From the NCBI RefSeq assembly GCF_001045455.1, contig NZ_LFNE01000004.1, positions 124,001-188,000 on the forward strand: a stretch of 64,000 bases of DNA, given 5' to 3'. This document shows positions 8,773-17,877 of the stretch, in pieces. Each line of letters starts with the position of its first letter. Position 1 is the first letter of the stretch. This DNA comes from Chryseobacterium sp. FH2 (GTDB lineage: Bacteria; Bacteroidota; Bacteroidia; Flavobacteriales; Weeksellaceae). The translations under genes and the position numbers were made by a program. The notes below the pieces were generated by a model. It did not search any database. It was not told where the DNA came from and saw only the letters and a list, made by a program, of their open reading frames with translations.

Positions 8773-8844
8773 ATTATAAAGGTAGGTAATTTTAGAAAAT
8801 TGCACAGCCCAATAAAAAACCGTGCAATTTATTCCTGGTTAAAA

Positions 8845-9642
8845 TCAGATAAATTGTTTTCCAAACTCTTCTCTGAAAGCCTCAGCACCTTTCTCTATAC
8901 GTTGGGCATACAAAGCTTTTGCATCTTCTCCGGCAACGTATCTCAATTGCTTTTTACCGTCCGTTGCAGCTTCATATACTACTTCAGCGATTAATTCCGG
9001 TTCAGAAGCACCTGCCATCATCGTTTCAGTGTTTGAAAACATTGCTTTTACCATTTCATCATATTCAGGACTTGTTGCCATGTCCAAAGAACGGCTGATA
9101 AAATCTGTCTTGATACCTCCCGGAGAAACAGTTTTCACATCTACTCCGAATTTGTTTAATTCATAAGCCAAACTTTCGCTCCATCCTTCCAATGCCCATT
9201 TTGTGGCATGATAAGCAGAGCCTAAGGGAAAAGCGATCAATCCGCCGATAGAAGTTGTAGTAATAAACATTCCTCTTTTTCTCTCTCTGAAATAAGGGAT
9301 AAATTCTTTTGTCACACGAATTACGCCCAATAAATTAGTATCCAGTTGTCTTAAAATCTGATCATCATTCAAAGCTTCCAAAGGACCAATCAAACCATAA
9401 CCCGCATTATTAAAAACTAAGTCGATATCACTGATTTCTAAAGCATTTTTTACTGTCGTCTGAATTTGCTCTAAATTTGTAACGTCTAATGGAAGAAGCG
9501 TTATGTTTTCAACTTGTGTAAGTTCTGTTTCAGATTCCGGATTTCTCATCGTTGCAATTACGTTCCATCCTCTGCTTTGAAATAATTTTGCGGCAGCTTT
9601 TCCTAATCCTGTAGATGCGCCTGTTATGAAAATTGTTTTCAT
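8845..9642 (-). CDS. SDR family oxidoreductase
   Basis: This is a classical short-chain dehydrogenase of 265 residues. The cofactor motif TGASTGLG is at residues 6-13, NNAG near 88-91, the catalytic Ser in TTTSIGG and YHATK (Tyr and Lys) near 156-160. The preference for NADP or NAD cannot be settled. SDRs of this subtype sit next to AraC regulators in many Bacteroidota, as here: the AraC gene begins about 70 bases downstream. The substrate is unknown. Confidence 0.93.
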   Translation of the reverse strand: MKTIFITGASTGLGKAAAKLFQSRGWNVIATMRNPESETELTQVENITLLPLDVTNLEQIQTTVKNALEISDIDLVFNNAGYGLIGPLEALNDDQILRQLDTNLLGVIRVTKEFIPYFRERKRGMFITTTSIGGLIAFPLGSAYHATKWALEGWSESLAYELNKFGVDVKTVSPGGIKTDFISRSLDMATSPEYDEMVKAMFSNTETMMAGASEPELIAEVVYEAATDGKKQLRYVAGEDAKALYAQRIEKGAEAFREEFGKQFI

Positions 9643-9698
9643 TTTTTTATTTATTTAATTTTTACATGACAAAGTTGCGACTTCACAGAAAGACTAAA

Positions 9699-9731
9699 GT
9701 TGCCAAAACGGATTATGATGTAGCCAAAATG
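9699..9731. promoter_or_regulatory. Two direct repeats, 21-base period, before the SDR-AraC genes
   Basis: GTTGCCAAAACG (9699-9710) and GTAGCCAAAATG (9720-9731) match at 10 of 12 positions and start 21 bases apart, two helical turns. AraC-family proteins bind such same-face direct repeats upstream of the promoter they activate. The match to this AraC protein is inferred from position. Confidence 0.45.
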
Positions 9732-9972
9732 AAAACATATAAAAAAGCTACTCACTAAGAGGCCTATAATCTTTGTGCCACTGGCATGAATCGCTTTTTT
9801 GTCATTTCCAAATAATCTTAGAATCTTCAACAGGAAATTCTCTTAATACTTTTTCTTTTCGTCAAAAAATTTTTTGTTGTATTCTTGATAAGAGATTAGC
9901 ATTATCTTCGACAGGCCGGACTAATATAGAAGCTTCTTTTCTTCCAGTATTTATTTTCTAAAATCAATATAA

Positions 9973-9999
9973 AAACCGGCGAATAAGGCTCGCCGGTTT
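9973..9999 (-). terminator. Terminator of the GEVED/T9SS gene
   Basis: A perfect 10-bp GC-rich stem, AAACCGGCGA/TCGCCGGTTT (9973-9982, 9990-9999), has a T-rich tail on the minus strand. It lies about 45 bases beyond the stop at 10043. Confidence 0.8.
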
Positions 10000-10042
10000 G
10001 AAAAAAACAAAAATTGATATGGATATGATTAGATATGTGTTT

Positions 10043-11341
10043 TTATTTTTTGATAATTTTTTGAGTTACTGTCTTTTGATTATCAAACTGGATTTTAACT
10101 AAATATGTTCCCTCAGGGAAATCGTTTAAATCAATGGTTTTGTTATTTCCCTCTCCTATTTTTCGACCTGATACACTGTAAATTTCATACTTTTCAATTT
10201 TATCGGAAGTCTGAATATTTACAATTCCGGTGGTTGGGTTCGGATAAACTGCAAGATTATTTTTGTGAATTTCAGCCGTAGACAGCACAGTCGGGGAAAT
10301 ATTAACGGTATAATCTTCTACCTGGCCGATAAACCAGCCTGTAGGGCAAGGTAAATTTTCCAAGGTTCCCATCCATGAATTTGATTCATAAGCTTTTACT
10401 ATTCTGAAACGTGTCTCTCCCAACATTGCTGTAGAAGGGATTATAATATTTCCTGAAACCATTCCGGATTCTGTATTGGAAACCGGATCAGAATTGTCTA
10501 AATACCCCAAATTAAAGGTTTCATCTGCTTCAAAAATATTATTATGGTTAAAATCAATATACGCATAAGCAGAAACCGTTGACTGGCCGTGGGTTCCGCC
10601 TGTAACATTGATGGGATATGAATTTCCTCTGTTTACACTAAAAATTGTACTTGTAAAGTCTTCTATTGTAGAAGAATTTCCATCGATATTACTGTCTTTT
10701 GTAATTCCTGCAAATTCTACTTTGCTGATTTCACTTACAGTAAGCGTTGTGATACCTTCATCACCACAATATGGAGCAGGAAAAACAGTATTATTTCCTA
10801 AAATATTAACAGAATAATCTTCCGCCTGTCCGGATCTTAAGCTCTGACAGGCGCTTGCTATAGAATTGGGAGCATTCGGATCTGAATATGCTGCTGTATT
10901 GGTATTCTTAAGAACTCTCATTCTTGTCATTCCGGAAATTGCATTAGCCGGAATGGTGATATTACTCGTAATTGTATATGCATTTGCAGGATTTGCAGGA
11001 GCAAGGCGACCAATATAAAAGCTCTCACCAGCATCATCGAAACTGCCATTTTTATTAAAATCAATAAATACCACAACATCACTGGGGAAAGTACTTGAAG
11101 GACCTTTCACAGAGATACTTAAACTACTTCCAGCCTGTATATCAGCCGATATCCCTGTAAAATTTTCGTAAACAGGTGTAGAACCAGACTGAAACGGAGA
11201 TGTATTGTTTATACTTCCAAATGCAATATTGGTAATCATATTACTGTCTGCCCCATATTGAAACGTTGGAATACAGTACGGGTTTTGTGCAAAAGCAGCA
11301 ACAGAAACGCTAATGGCAAAAAGTAGAGATAATTTTTTCAT
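10043..11341 (-). CDS. Secreted GEVED-domain protein with T9SS sorting tail
   Basis: This 432-residue exported protein has a signal peptide ending near AFAQ (residue 19) and two GEVED domains (about 70-180 and 235-350). These are recognisable by VFIDFNKNGSFDDAGE with GQAEDYSVNI, and YIDFNHNNIFEADE with GQVEDYTVNI. A type A T9SS sorting domain (AVYPNPTTGIVNIQ ... TQKIIKK) lies at about 360-432. GEVED domains usually accompany secreted peptidases or adhesins; no catalytic domain is present here, so a surface or adhesive role is inferred. It is monocistronic with its own terminator. Confidence 0.92.
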   Translation of the reverse strand: MKKLSLLFAISVSVAAFAQNPYCIPTFQYGADSNMITNIAFGSINNTSPFQSGSTPVYENFTGISADIQAGSSLSISVKGPSSTFPSDVVVFIDFNKNGSFDDAGESFYIGRLAPANPANAYTITSNITIPANAISGMTRMRVLKNTNTAAYSDPNAPNSIASACQSLRSGQAEDYSVNILGNNTVFPAPYCGDEGITTLTVSEISKVEFAGITKDSNIDGNSSTIEDFTSTIFSVNRGNSYPINVTGGTHGQSTVSAYAYIDFNHNNIFEADETFNLGYLDNSDPVSNTESGMVSGNIIIPSTAMLGETRFRIVKAYESNSWMGTLENLPCPTGWFIGQVEDYTVNISPTVLSTAEIHKNNLAVYPNPTTGIVNIQTSDKIEKYEIYSVSGRKIGEGNNKTIDLNDFPEGTYLVKIQFDNQKTVTQKIIKK

Positions 11342-11475
11342 TTATACTTCATTTTTATTGATTACAAATTTATATTTATTTAGAATTAATAAAAATAATA
11401 ATACCAATGACATTTATCAGGTAATGGAAATTTCCTGAAAACCTTTATCTGAACCAAAAATTTAAATATAAAAAT

Positions 11476-11498
11476 AAAGCTACCGGTAAAGTAGCTTT
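11476..11498. terminator. Bidirectional hairpin downstream of the endonuclease V-like gene
   Basis: AAAGCTAC/GTAGCTTT (11476-11483, 11491-11498) has T-rich flanks on both strands. It lies about 105 bases beyond the stop at 11605 and about 135 bases upstream of the GEVED gene. Confidence 0.6.
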
Positions 11499-11604
11499 TA
11501 TACATGAGATTGATTCTATAAACAAAACATTCAGATTAAATTCAAAATATTCTGTATTTTTATTATTTTAATAATTAAATCATTTGAAGCTAAAATCAAA
11601 TTAC

Positions 11605-12108
11605 TTAATAAACCCGGGTCAGCTGATCTAGTTTTTTAAGTAAAGCGGGAATCCTGAAACTCCCGTGCATTTGCTCAATTTTTGGTTTAATTTCATCTAC
11701 GTCAGCACCTTTTGCCGTAAGAAATAGTGGTGTTTTACTTTCACCTCTTAAAATAACTCTTCTTTGAGAATCAGGAGTAGTAAATTCATTTTTGGCAAGT
11801 CCAATAACGGGATACTTTTTATCCAACGCTTCATAAAGATAGCCGCCTAATCCTATCTTTCCTTCATCATTCAGTGTCACATAGCCGTCAATAATGATGA
11901 TATCGTTTTCTTTTAAATTAATTTTTTCTAATAAACTTAAAATACAGGGTAATTCTCTTTTGTAGAAAGCACCACTCTCATAGCTGGAAGCAACGGAAGT
12001 CTTTTCACTGAAAATTTCGTTTTCATTTTCGGAAGTCCAATCTTCAAAAGCTATGCAGATTGTATTGGCATAATCATCATAATAATATGTATCAAAAGCG
12101 TAAATCAT
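11605..12108 (-). CDS. Endonuclease V-like protein (short, divergent)
   Basis: The 167-residue protein follows the Nfi/endonuclease V core: an N-terminal AFDTYYYDD with Asp6, FYKRELP with Glu52, and IIIDGYV with Asp74, which align with the metal-binding Asp-Glu-Asp of the family, then GLGGYLYEAL and VIGLAKNEF. Endonuclease V cleaves DNA or RNA near deaminated purines (inosine). It is about 50 residues shorter than the usual 220, and the PYxP wedge that opens the base is replaced by SYES, so the substrate may differ. It lies 11 bases downstream of the VOC gene, in an operon. Confidence 0.75.
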   Translation of the reverse strand: MIYAFDTYYYDDYANTICIAFEDWTSENENEIFSEKTSVASSYESGAFYKRELPCILSLLEKINLKENDIIIIDGYVTLNDEGKIGLGGYLYEALDKKYPVIGLAKNEFTTPDSQRRVILRGESKTPLFLTAKGADVDEIKPKIEQMHGSFRIPALLKKLDQLTRVY

Positions 12109-12119
12109 TCTTCAGTTCA

Positions 12120-12485
12120 TTATTGAAAAAATACACCAAAATGCCACAAAATTCCTGATGGATCATGTACAAAACATTCTTTTCCCCAAGGCATTGTACG
12201 TACGGGTGTCAATCTCACACCTTCATATTTTTCAGTGAGATTTAAGGATAAAAGCATTTCCCAAAATTCCTCCAGATTTTCAACTTCAATGAAAAGCATG
12301 GTATTGTCAATCCAGTCTTTTACATAAGCATCCTGAAGATAAAAAGCAACTTCCTGCCATGTAAACAGAGATAATTTGGGTTCCAGAGCTATTTCTTCAA
12401 ACCCTAAATCTTTGTAAAAATTACGGCTGGTTTCAAAGTTTTCCGAGCCAATAAACGGGCGCAGTGATTTTATATTTTGCTTCAT
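12120..12485 (-). CDS. VOC (glyoxalase/bleomycin-resistance) family protein
   Basis: This 121-residue protein has two beta-alpha-beta-beta-beta units. They begin at LRPFIGSENFETSRNFYKDL and at MLFIEVENLEEFWEML, and it ends with the common HDPSGILWHFG. Members are bleomycin-binding resistance proteins or small metal-dependent lyases and dioxygenases; which one cannot be decided. It is first of a two-gene unit with the endonuclease V-like gene. Confidence 0.9.
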   Translation of the reverse strand: MKQNIKSLRPFIGSENFETSRNFYKDLGFEEIALEPKLSLFTWQEVAFYLQDAYVKDWIDNTMLFIEVENLEEFWEMLLSLNLTEKYEGVRLTPVRTMPWGKECFVHDPSGILWHFGVFFQ

Positions 12486-12560
12486 AGATGTATGTTTAAT
12501 TTTTCATTGAATAAAAGCCTATAATATACTATATATCATATATTTAAAGTATTTTTGATA

Positions 12561-13613
12561 TTACTTTTTATCAACAATAATTCTTGCTGGTCTGTTTGCA
12601 ATTTCCCAAGCTGTGGTGAAGATAAGCTGCGTTCTTTTTTCAAGCAAATTATAATCGATTTTCTCTACATCATCTGTAGGTTTATGATAATCTTCGTGGA
12701 TTCCGTCAAAGAAAAATGCTACGGGAACATTATTTTTGGCAAAATTATAGTGATCTGACCTGTAATATAACCTTTCAGTATCGTTCGGATCATCATATCT
12801 GTAATTCAACTCAAGATTGTTCGTTTTTTTGTTGGCAGCCTCGTTGATTACTTTTAATTCTGAACTTAACATTTCAGACCCAATCACATAAACGTACTGT
12901 TTCCCTCTGTTTTCCGGATCATCACGGCCAATCATGTCAATATTTAAATCGACCACCGTGTTTGCAAGCGGAAATACAGGATTATCCGTATAATATTCAG
13001 AGCCAAACAAACCATGTTCTTCACCTGTTACGTGAAGGAACAAAATTGATCTTTTAGGCCCTTTTCCTTCTTTTTTTGCACTTTGAAAAGCCTTAGCGAT
13101 CTCCATTACCGCCACAGTACCGCTTCCGTCATCATCCGCACCATTGTAAACCACTCCATTTCTGGTTCCCACATGATCGTAATGAGCTGATACTACCACA
13201 ATTTCTTCAGGTTTTTCGCTTCCTTCAATAAAGGCTAAAATATTTTCAGAATCAGGAAGATTGCCACCGCCTCTTTTTTTCATAAAATCAGCAGGAACTT
13301 TTTGATAATAGGAACCTAAAGCCTTTGGAAAAGAAATTCCAAGATTTTTATAGTAATTAACCATATACTCTCCTGCTTTTTTTTGCCCCGGACTTCCTGT
13401 GTCCCTCCCTTCCATTTCGTCAGAAGCAATTACATACAAGTTTTTCTTTAAATCATCCGCTTTAATAGACTTATATGCAGAAAGAAAAGCTCTATCACCT
13501 TTTATATTTTGAGCAACAGAATTCTGTACTGTTTTTTCATCGTTAGAAATGTTGGCTGTTCCACAGCTTACCATAACGGCAGCAGAAAATAGCGGGATAA
13601 GTATTTTATTCAT
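12561..13613 (-). CDS. M28 family zinc aminopeptidase, lipoprotein
   Basis: This 350-residue envelope peptidase starts with a lipoprotein signal (MVSCGT, Cys at about residue 17). The M28 di-zinc site is visible: SAHYDHVG (His and Asp), YNGADDDGSG (bridging Asp), TGEEHG (catalytic and zinc Glu), NIDMIGRDDP (Asp) and HEDYHKPTDD (His). It removes N-terminal residues from peptides in the periplasm or at the outer membrane. The frame is open to 13643, but the ATG at 13613 begins the signal peptide. It is divergent from the aminotransferase gene. Confidence 0.92.
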   Translation of the reverse strand: MNKILIPLFSAAVMVSCGTANISNDEKTVQNSVAQNIKGDRAFLSAYKSIKADDLKKNLYVIASDEMEGRDTGSPGQKKAGEYMVNYYKNLGISFPKALGSYYQKVPADFMKKRGGGNLPDSENILAFIEGSEKPEEIVVVSAHYDHVGTRNGVVYNGADDDGSGTVAVMEIAKAFQSAKKEGKGPKRSILFLHVTGEEHGLFGSEYYTDNPVFPLANTVVDLNIDMIGRDDPENRGKQYVYVIGSEMLSSELKVINEAANKKTNNLELNYRYDDPNDTERLYYRSDHYNFAKNNVPVAFFFDGIHEDYHKPTDDVEKIDYNLLEKRTQLIFTTAWEIANRPARIIVDKK

Positions 13614-13678
13614 TTTTAAAATAATTTGATTTAAAAATAACAATTTTTATTTAATCTCTGACAGATGAGAAATTTTAT

Positions 13679-13686
13679 TATATTTG
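13679..13686 (+). promoter_or_regulatory. -7 box deciding the aminotransferase start
   Basis: TATATTTG is a perfect TAnnTTTG match. It lies downstream of the first possible ATG (13665) and 17 bases before the ATG at 13704, so the second ATG is the more likely start. Confidence 0.5.
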
Positions 13687-13703
13687 ATATAAATGCAAAG
13701 GAT

Positions 13704-14843
13704 ATGGAAAAAATTTACGGATTTAATCATTATACTTTCTTCACTGAAATGGCAGAGCTTGCTTCAAAATATAATAGTTTTGACTTGTCTCTCGGCTTAC
13801 CCGATTTTGAAATTGATCCCCGTTTAAGATATTATCTAAAAGAATCCGCAGATATCTTAAGTCATAGTTATGAATCACTTGCAGGAAACCCTTTGCTGAT
13901 AGAAAACATTGTCAGGTTTAATGCTAAAAGAAAAAACAGCTTAAAAATAAAACAGGCAGAAGTAAATATTGTTCCATGCTCTACTTTTGCTTTATATACC
14001 TCTCTTACATCTATTTTAAATCAAGGGGATGAAGTGATCATTATTGAACCTTCATATTATACTTATGCCCCGTCAATTTGCCTGAATGGAGGCATTCCTG
14101 TATATTGTGACGTTGATAAAGATTTTAATATAAACCGGGAAAATCTTCAAAATTGTATTTCTGAAAAAACTAAAGCAATTATTATCAATTCTCCACAAAA
14201 TCCAACAGGTAAAATGTGGACTGAATCTGAATGGAATATGCTATATGAATTAATAAAAGATCGCGAAATTTATCTTATTTCAGAAGAGATCTATGATATT
14301 TACTGTTATGATGAAATCGAGCATTACAGTTCGTTTCATCATCCCGAACTCAAAAAAAGGACTTTCTGTATTTTTTCTTTTGGGAAAATGTTTCATGCAA
14401 CAGGCTGGAAAGTCAGTTATTTGCTTGCTTCTGAGGAGCTTTTGAAAAACTTCAGGGCACATCAGCAATATATTTCTTTCAGTGCCAATTCGCCGGCTCA
14501 GTATGCTATTGCTAAGTATCTGGAAGTTTTTGATGCGCAGGAGAATAAAAAAATCATGGAAAATAAAAGGAATATTTTCTGTGAATTGATTAAAGAAACT
14601 CCATTGGTAGTCGAGTATAAGTCAGAGGGTGCTTTCTTTCAGGTTGTTAACTTTAGAAATGTTTCTAAAACAATGAGTGATATAGAATTCTCAAGATGGC
14701 TTACGATTGACAAAAAAGTATCTTGTCTTCCGCTTTCTGCTTTTTATAATTCTAAAAATAATTCGGATTATATAAGGTTTAGTTTTGCTAAAAAAGATGA
14801 ACTGATTATTCAGGCTTTGGAACATTTAAGAAGAGTTTTATAG
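13704..14843 (+). CDS. PLP-dependent aminotransferase, class I/II (methionine aminotransferase-like)
   Basis: This 379-residue fold-type I aminotransferase is most like the YbdL/kynurenine-aminotransferase group, which transaminates methionine and aromatic or sulfur amino acids. Visible motifs are SLGLPDFEIDP near the start, NSPQNPTGKMW (Asn binding PLP), EEIYDIYCYD (Asp/Tyr), and SFGKMFHATGWKVSYL containing the Schiff-base Lys. A C-terminal YIRFSFAKK supplies the substrate-carboxylate Arg. The frame is open from 13665, but a perfect -7 box inside that extension and family length favour 13704. Confidence 0.9.
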   Translation: MEKIYGFNHYTFFTEMAELASKYNSFDLSLGLPDFEIDPRLRYYLKESADILSHSYESLAGNPLLIENIVRFNAKRKNSLKIKQAEVNIVPCSTFALYTSLTSILNQGDEVIIIEPSYYTYAPSICLNGGIPVYCDVDKDFNINRENLQNCISEKTKAIIINSPQNPTGKMWTESEWNMLYELIKDREIYLISEEIYDIYCYDEIEHYSSFHHPELKKRTFCIFSFGKMFHATGWKVSYLLASEELLKNFRAHQQYISFSANSPAQYAIAKYLEVFDAQENKKIMENKRNIFCELIKETPLVVEYKSEGAFFQVVNFRNVSKTMSDIEFSRWLTIDKKVSCLPLSAFYNSKNNSDYIRFSFAKKDELIIQALEHLRRVL

Positions 14844-14858
14844 TTGTTTATCCTGCAG

Positions 14859-14887
14859 CAGATTACAGATTTTCACAGATGATTATA
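14859..14887 (+). repeat. Dispersed intergenic repeat, copy 1
   Basis: This copy reads CAGATTACAGATTTTCACA followed by GATGATTATA. It matches, in opposite orientation, the segment at 34494-34526 apart from a two-base indel and a few substitutions. Confidence 0.45.
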
Positions 14888-14896
14888 TTTAGACCA

Positions 14897-14922
14897 AAAG
14901 CACCGCAAAATTGCGGTGCTTT
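14897..14922. terminator. Bidirectional terminator between aminotransferase and hppA
   Basis: A perfect 12-bp stem, AAAGCACCGCAA/TTGCGGTGCTTT (14897-14908, 14911-14922), lies between two convergent genes. Confidence 0.8.
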
Positions 14923-14940
14923 CATATTTCTAAATTGGAT

Positions 14941-17667
14941 TTAAAGAGCTAAAACCCTCACATCAATTCTTCTGTTTTTTGCTTTACACTCATCAGTGTC
15001 ATTTGCTTCACACACGGGATATTGCGAGCCATAACCTTCTGCCTCTATCCTGTCTCCTGCAATTCCCATTTCAAGCAGTTTAAGTTTTGCTGTCTGAGCT
15101 CTTAAATTGGAAAGTTTTTGATTGCCTTCATCGTTTCCTGTATTGTCTGTGTAACCTCCTAATTTCAATTTCAAACCGGGATAAGCATTCATAAGTTCTG
15201 CTAAATTTATTAACTGGACTTCCGAACCGGGCTTCAAATCACTGGATCCTGTCTGGAAATAAAGGTTTTCAATCGTAAACCATTTATTGGGATCTAAAAC
15301 GGATTGATCTTTTTGTTTAATTGCAGTATACATTCCAAACAGTTGGCTTCCCTGGCCTAAAGAAATTTTCTTTCCGCCTTTTAATTGTATTTCTTCAATA
15401 TTTCCTGTTTCATATACAAAATCACCATCTTCATTCAAATGCCCTTTAATTTCTGTCGGAATTGAAGAGACTGCATTGGCCCCCGAAACAGAATGTACAC
15501 CGGTTATTCCTGTTAATGCTTCAATTTTAGCCTGTCTGTTAGATTCAATTTTATCTTTATGCAGAACCGCCAAAGTAGGGGCAATAACCAGTGAAACAAT
15601 GGACATTAATTTAATTAAAATATTCATCGAAGGTCCTGAAGTATCTTTAAATGGATCTCCAACGGTGTCTCCCGTTACGGAAGCTTTATGAGGTTCAGAA
15701 CCTTTATAATACATTTGCCCATTGATTTCAACTCCTTTTTCGAAAGATTTTTTAGCATTATCCCAAGCTCCGCCTGCGTTATTTTGAAACATTCCCATTA
15801 AAACACCACAAACTGTAGCTCCTGCTAAAAATCCTCCTAAAACTTCAGGACCAAAAATAAATCCAATCAAAAGTGGCGAAACAATAGCAATCGCACCCGG
15901 GAGCATCATTTTTCTGATAGAAGCATCGGTAGAAATCGCAACACATTTTTCATATTCAGGCTGGGCTTTTCCTTCTAAAATTCCCGGAATTTCACGGAAC
16001 TGGCTGCGGACTTCCTCTACCATTGCCATAGCTGCTTGTCCTACCGCAGTAATTGCCAAAGATGAAAAGATAAAAGGGATCATTCCGCCTACGAACAGTC
16101 CGGCCAGCACATCGGCTCTGTAAATATCAATTCCATCAATCCCTGCAATTCCTACGAATGCAGCGAATAATGCCAATGCTGTCAGCGCTGCCGAAGCGAT
16201 TGCAAAGCCTTTTCCTGTAGCGGCGGTAGTATTTCCTACAGCATCTAAGATATCTGTTTTTTCGCGTACTTCCTTGGGTAATTCACTCATTTCGGCAATA
16301 CCTCCGGCATTGTCTGCAATCGGTCCGAAAGCATCAATTGCCAATTGCATTGCTGTAGTTGCCATCATTCCTGCTGCTGCAATTGCAACACCGTAAAGCC
16401 CTGCGCATAAGTAAGAGCCATAGATTCCGCCGGCTAAAACAAGAATTGGAAGTAAAGTTGATTCCATACCTACGGAAAGTCCGCCGATAATATTCGTCGC
16501 ATGCCCAGTCGAAGATTGTCTTACGATACTCGAAACAGGCCTTTTACCCATCGCAGTATAGTATTCTGTAATAATACTCATTAAAGTACCCACTACCAGA
16601 CCTACCATGATTGCTCCAAAAACCCCCATTTTAGTAAATTCATGACCTCTCAAGACCATTTTTTCAGGTAAAATGTAAGTAACCAGGAAATAGGAAGCAA
16701 TTGCTGTAATGACAATACTTCCCCAATTCCCCAGATTTAAGGCATTTTGAACACTCGAGGTTGATGAGCTGTCATTGTCATTAATTCTTACAAATAAAGT
16801 ACCTATCATTGAAAAAATAATTCCTGTTCCTGCAATCAGCATCGGTAAAAGAATAGGCGCAAATCCACCAAAGGAATCCTCAGAAATCGTTTCTCTTCCT
16901 AAAACCATTGTCGCTAAAACAGTTGCCACATAAGAACCGAATAAATCGGCTCCCATTCCTGCCACATCACCTACATTATCACCTACGTTGTCCGCAATTG
17001 TTGCTGGATTTCTAGGATCATCTTCCGGAATTCCGGCTTCCACTTTCCCAACCAAATCGGCTCCCACATCTGCCGCTTTTGTGTAGATCCCTCCTCCCAC
17101 TCTTGCAAAAAGAGCGATCGATTCTGCTCCCAAAGAAAACCCTGTAAGGATTTCAATTGTTCTTTCCATTTCGTGGGAATCTACGGTAGAATCTGGTGCA
17201 AAGATTTGTTTTATCACCAAAAATAAAGTTCCCAACCCTAAAACAGCTAATCCAGCAACTCCCATCCCCATGACAGAACCTCCTGTGAATGAGACTTTAA
17301 GCGCTTTTGAAAGTGATGTTCTTGCCGCTTCTGCTGTTCTTACGTTGGCTTTTGTAGCAATTTTCATCCCGATAAAGCCTGCCAAAGCCGAAAATATTGC
17401 CCCAACTACAAATGCAAGCCCTATGCTCCAGTGAGAATTGACATTGCTCATCCCCATTACAGCTAATAAAATGGCTACAACTACTACGAAATAGGTTAAA
17501 ATCTTGTACTCGGCTTTTAGAAAGGCCATCGCACCGTCAGCAATATGTCCGCTGATAATCTTCATTTTTTCATTTCCGGCGTTTTGCTTACTTACCCAAT
17601 TGCTCTGAATAAATGTGTAAAGTAAAGCAATTACCCCAAAAATTGGTACTAACATAAATAGGTTCAT
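14941..17667 (-). CDS. hppA: Ion-translocating membrane pyrophosphatase fused to an OmpA domain
   Basis: This 908-residue protein couples pyrophosphate hydrolysis to Na+ or H+ export across the inner membrane. Residues 1 to about 690 are the multi-helix M-PPase core, with [13 protein letters not shown] near 200, [14 protein letters not shown], and [11 protein letters not shown] near 663. [10 protein letters not shown] near 475 has the Ala/Gly pair of the K+-dependent class. After the last helix comes a linker, then an OmpA/Pal-like domain at about 800-905 ([29 protein letters not shown] with the peptidoglycan-binding Asp and Arg). Ordinary M-PPases stop at about 700-750 residues. M-PPase termini face the periplasm, so the added domain could hold the pump to the cell wall. 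Confidence 0.93.
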   Translation of the reverse strand: MNLFMLVPIFGVIALLYTFIQSNWVSKQNAGNEKMKIISGHIADGAMAFLKAEYKILTYFVVVVAILLAVMGMSNVNSHWSIGLAFVVGAIFSALAGFIGMKIATKANVRTAEAARTSLSKALKVSFTGGSVMGMGVAGLAVLGLGTLFLVIKQIFAPDSTVDSHEMERTIEILTGFSLGAESIALFARVGGGIYTKAADVGADLVGKVEAGIPEDDPRNPATIADNVGDNVGDVAGMGADLFGSYVATVLATMVLGRETISEDSFGGFAPILLPMLIAGTGIIFSMIGTLFVRINDNDSSSTSSVQNALNLGNWGSIVITAIASYFLVTYILPEKMVLRGHEFTKMGVFGAIMVGLVVGTLMSIITEYYTAMGKRPVSSIVRQSSTGHATNIIGGLSVGMESTLLPILVLAGGIYGSYLCAGLYGVAIAAAGMMATTAMQLAIDAFGPIADNAGGIAEMSELPKEVREKTDILDAVGNTTAATGKGFAIASAALTALALFAAFVGIAGIDGIDIYRADVLAGLFVGGMIPFIFSSLAITAVGQAAMAMVEEVRSQFREIPGILEGKAQPEYEKCVAISTDASIRKMMLPGAIAIVSPLLIGFIFGPEVLGGFLAGATVCGVLMGMFQNNAGGAWDNAKKSFEKGVEINGQMYYKGSEPHKASVTGDTVGDPFKDTSGPSMNILIKLMSIVSLVIAPTLAVLHKDKIESNRQAKIEALTGITGVHSVSGANAVSSIPTEIKGHLNEDGDFVYETGNIEEIQLKGGKKISLGQGSQLFGMYTAIKQKDQSVLDPNKWFTIENLYFQTGSSDLKPGSEVQLINLAELMNAYPGLKLKLGGYTDNTGNDEGNQKLSNLRAQTAKLKLLEMGIAGDRIEAEGYGSQYPVCEANDTDECKAKNRRIDVRVLAL

Positions 17668-17820
17668 AGTTTAATATTTTTTTGGTAATAGAAAATTAAA
17701 TATAATGAATAATTCTCATGAAATTGTCTAAAAATATTTATAACCATTTAAAAATAAATGTTTAAACGCTTAACCAAATCTTTACCATTATTTGCTTAGT
17801 ACTATAATTTCTTGCAATAA

Positions 17821-17856
17821 AAAAAAGGATAAATGAAAACTCATTTATCCTTTTTT
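17821..17856 (-). terminator. Terminator of ppa
   Basis: A perfect 16-bp stem (17821-17836 with 17841-17856) has an A-run on one side and a T-run on the other. It lies just beyond the ppa stop on the minus strand and would also separate ppa from hppA. Confidence 0.85.
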
Positions 17857-17877
17857 ATATTATTAAAACAGAGAATT

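Larger units (their letters stand above)
9643..10042. other. Intergenic stretch with operator repeats and a possible gene remnant
   Basis: The part next to the SDR start holds direct repeats (listed separately). On the minus strand, about 9775-9960, one frame reads protein-like (EASILVRPVEDNANLLSRI) but has an internal TGA and no start, so it may be a decayed gene. A terminator closes the left end of the next gene. Confidence 0.35.

Noticed and set aside
8623..8994. 123-residue plus-strand frame over the AraC-SDR junction
   Set aside because: It is antisense to two well-supported genes.
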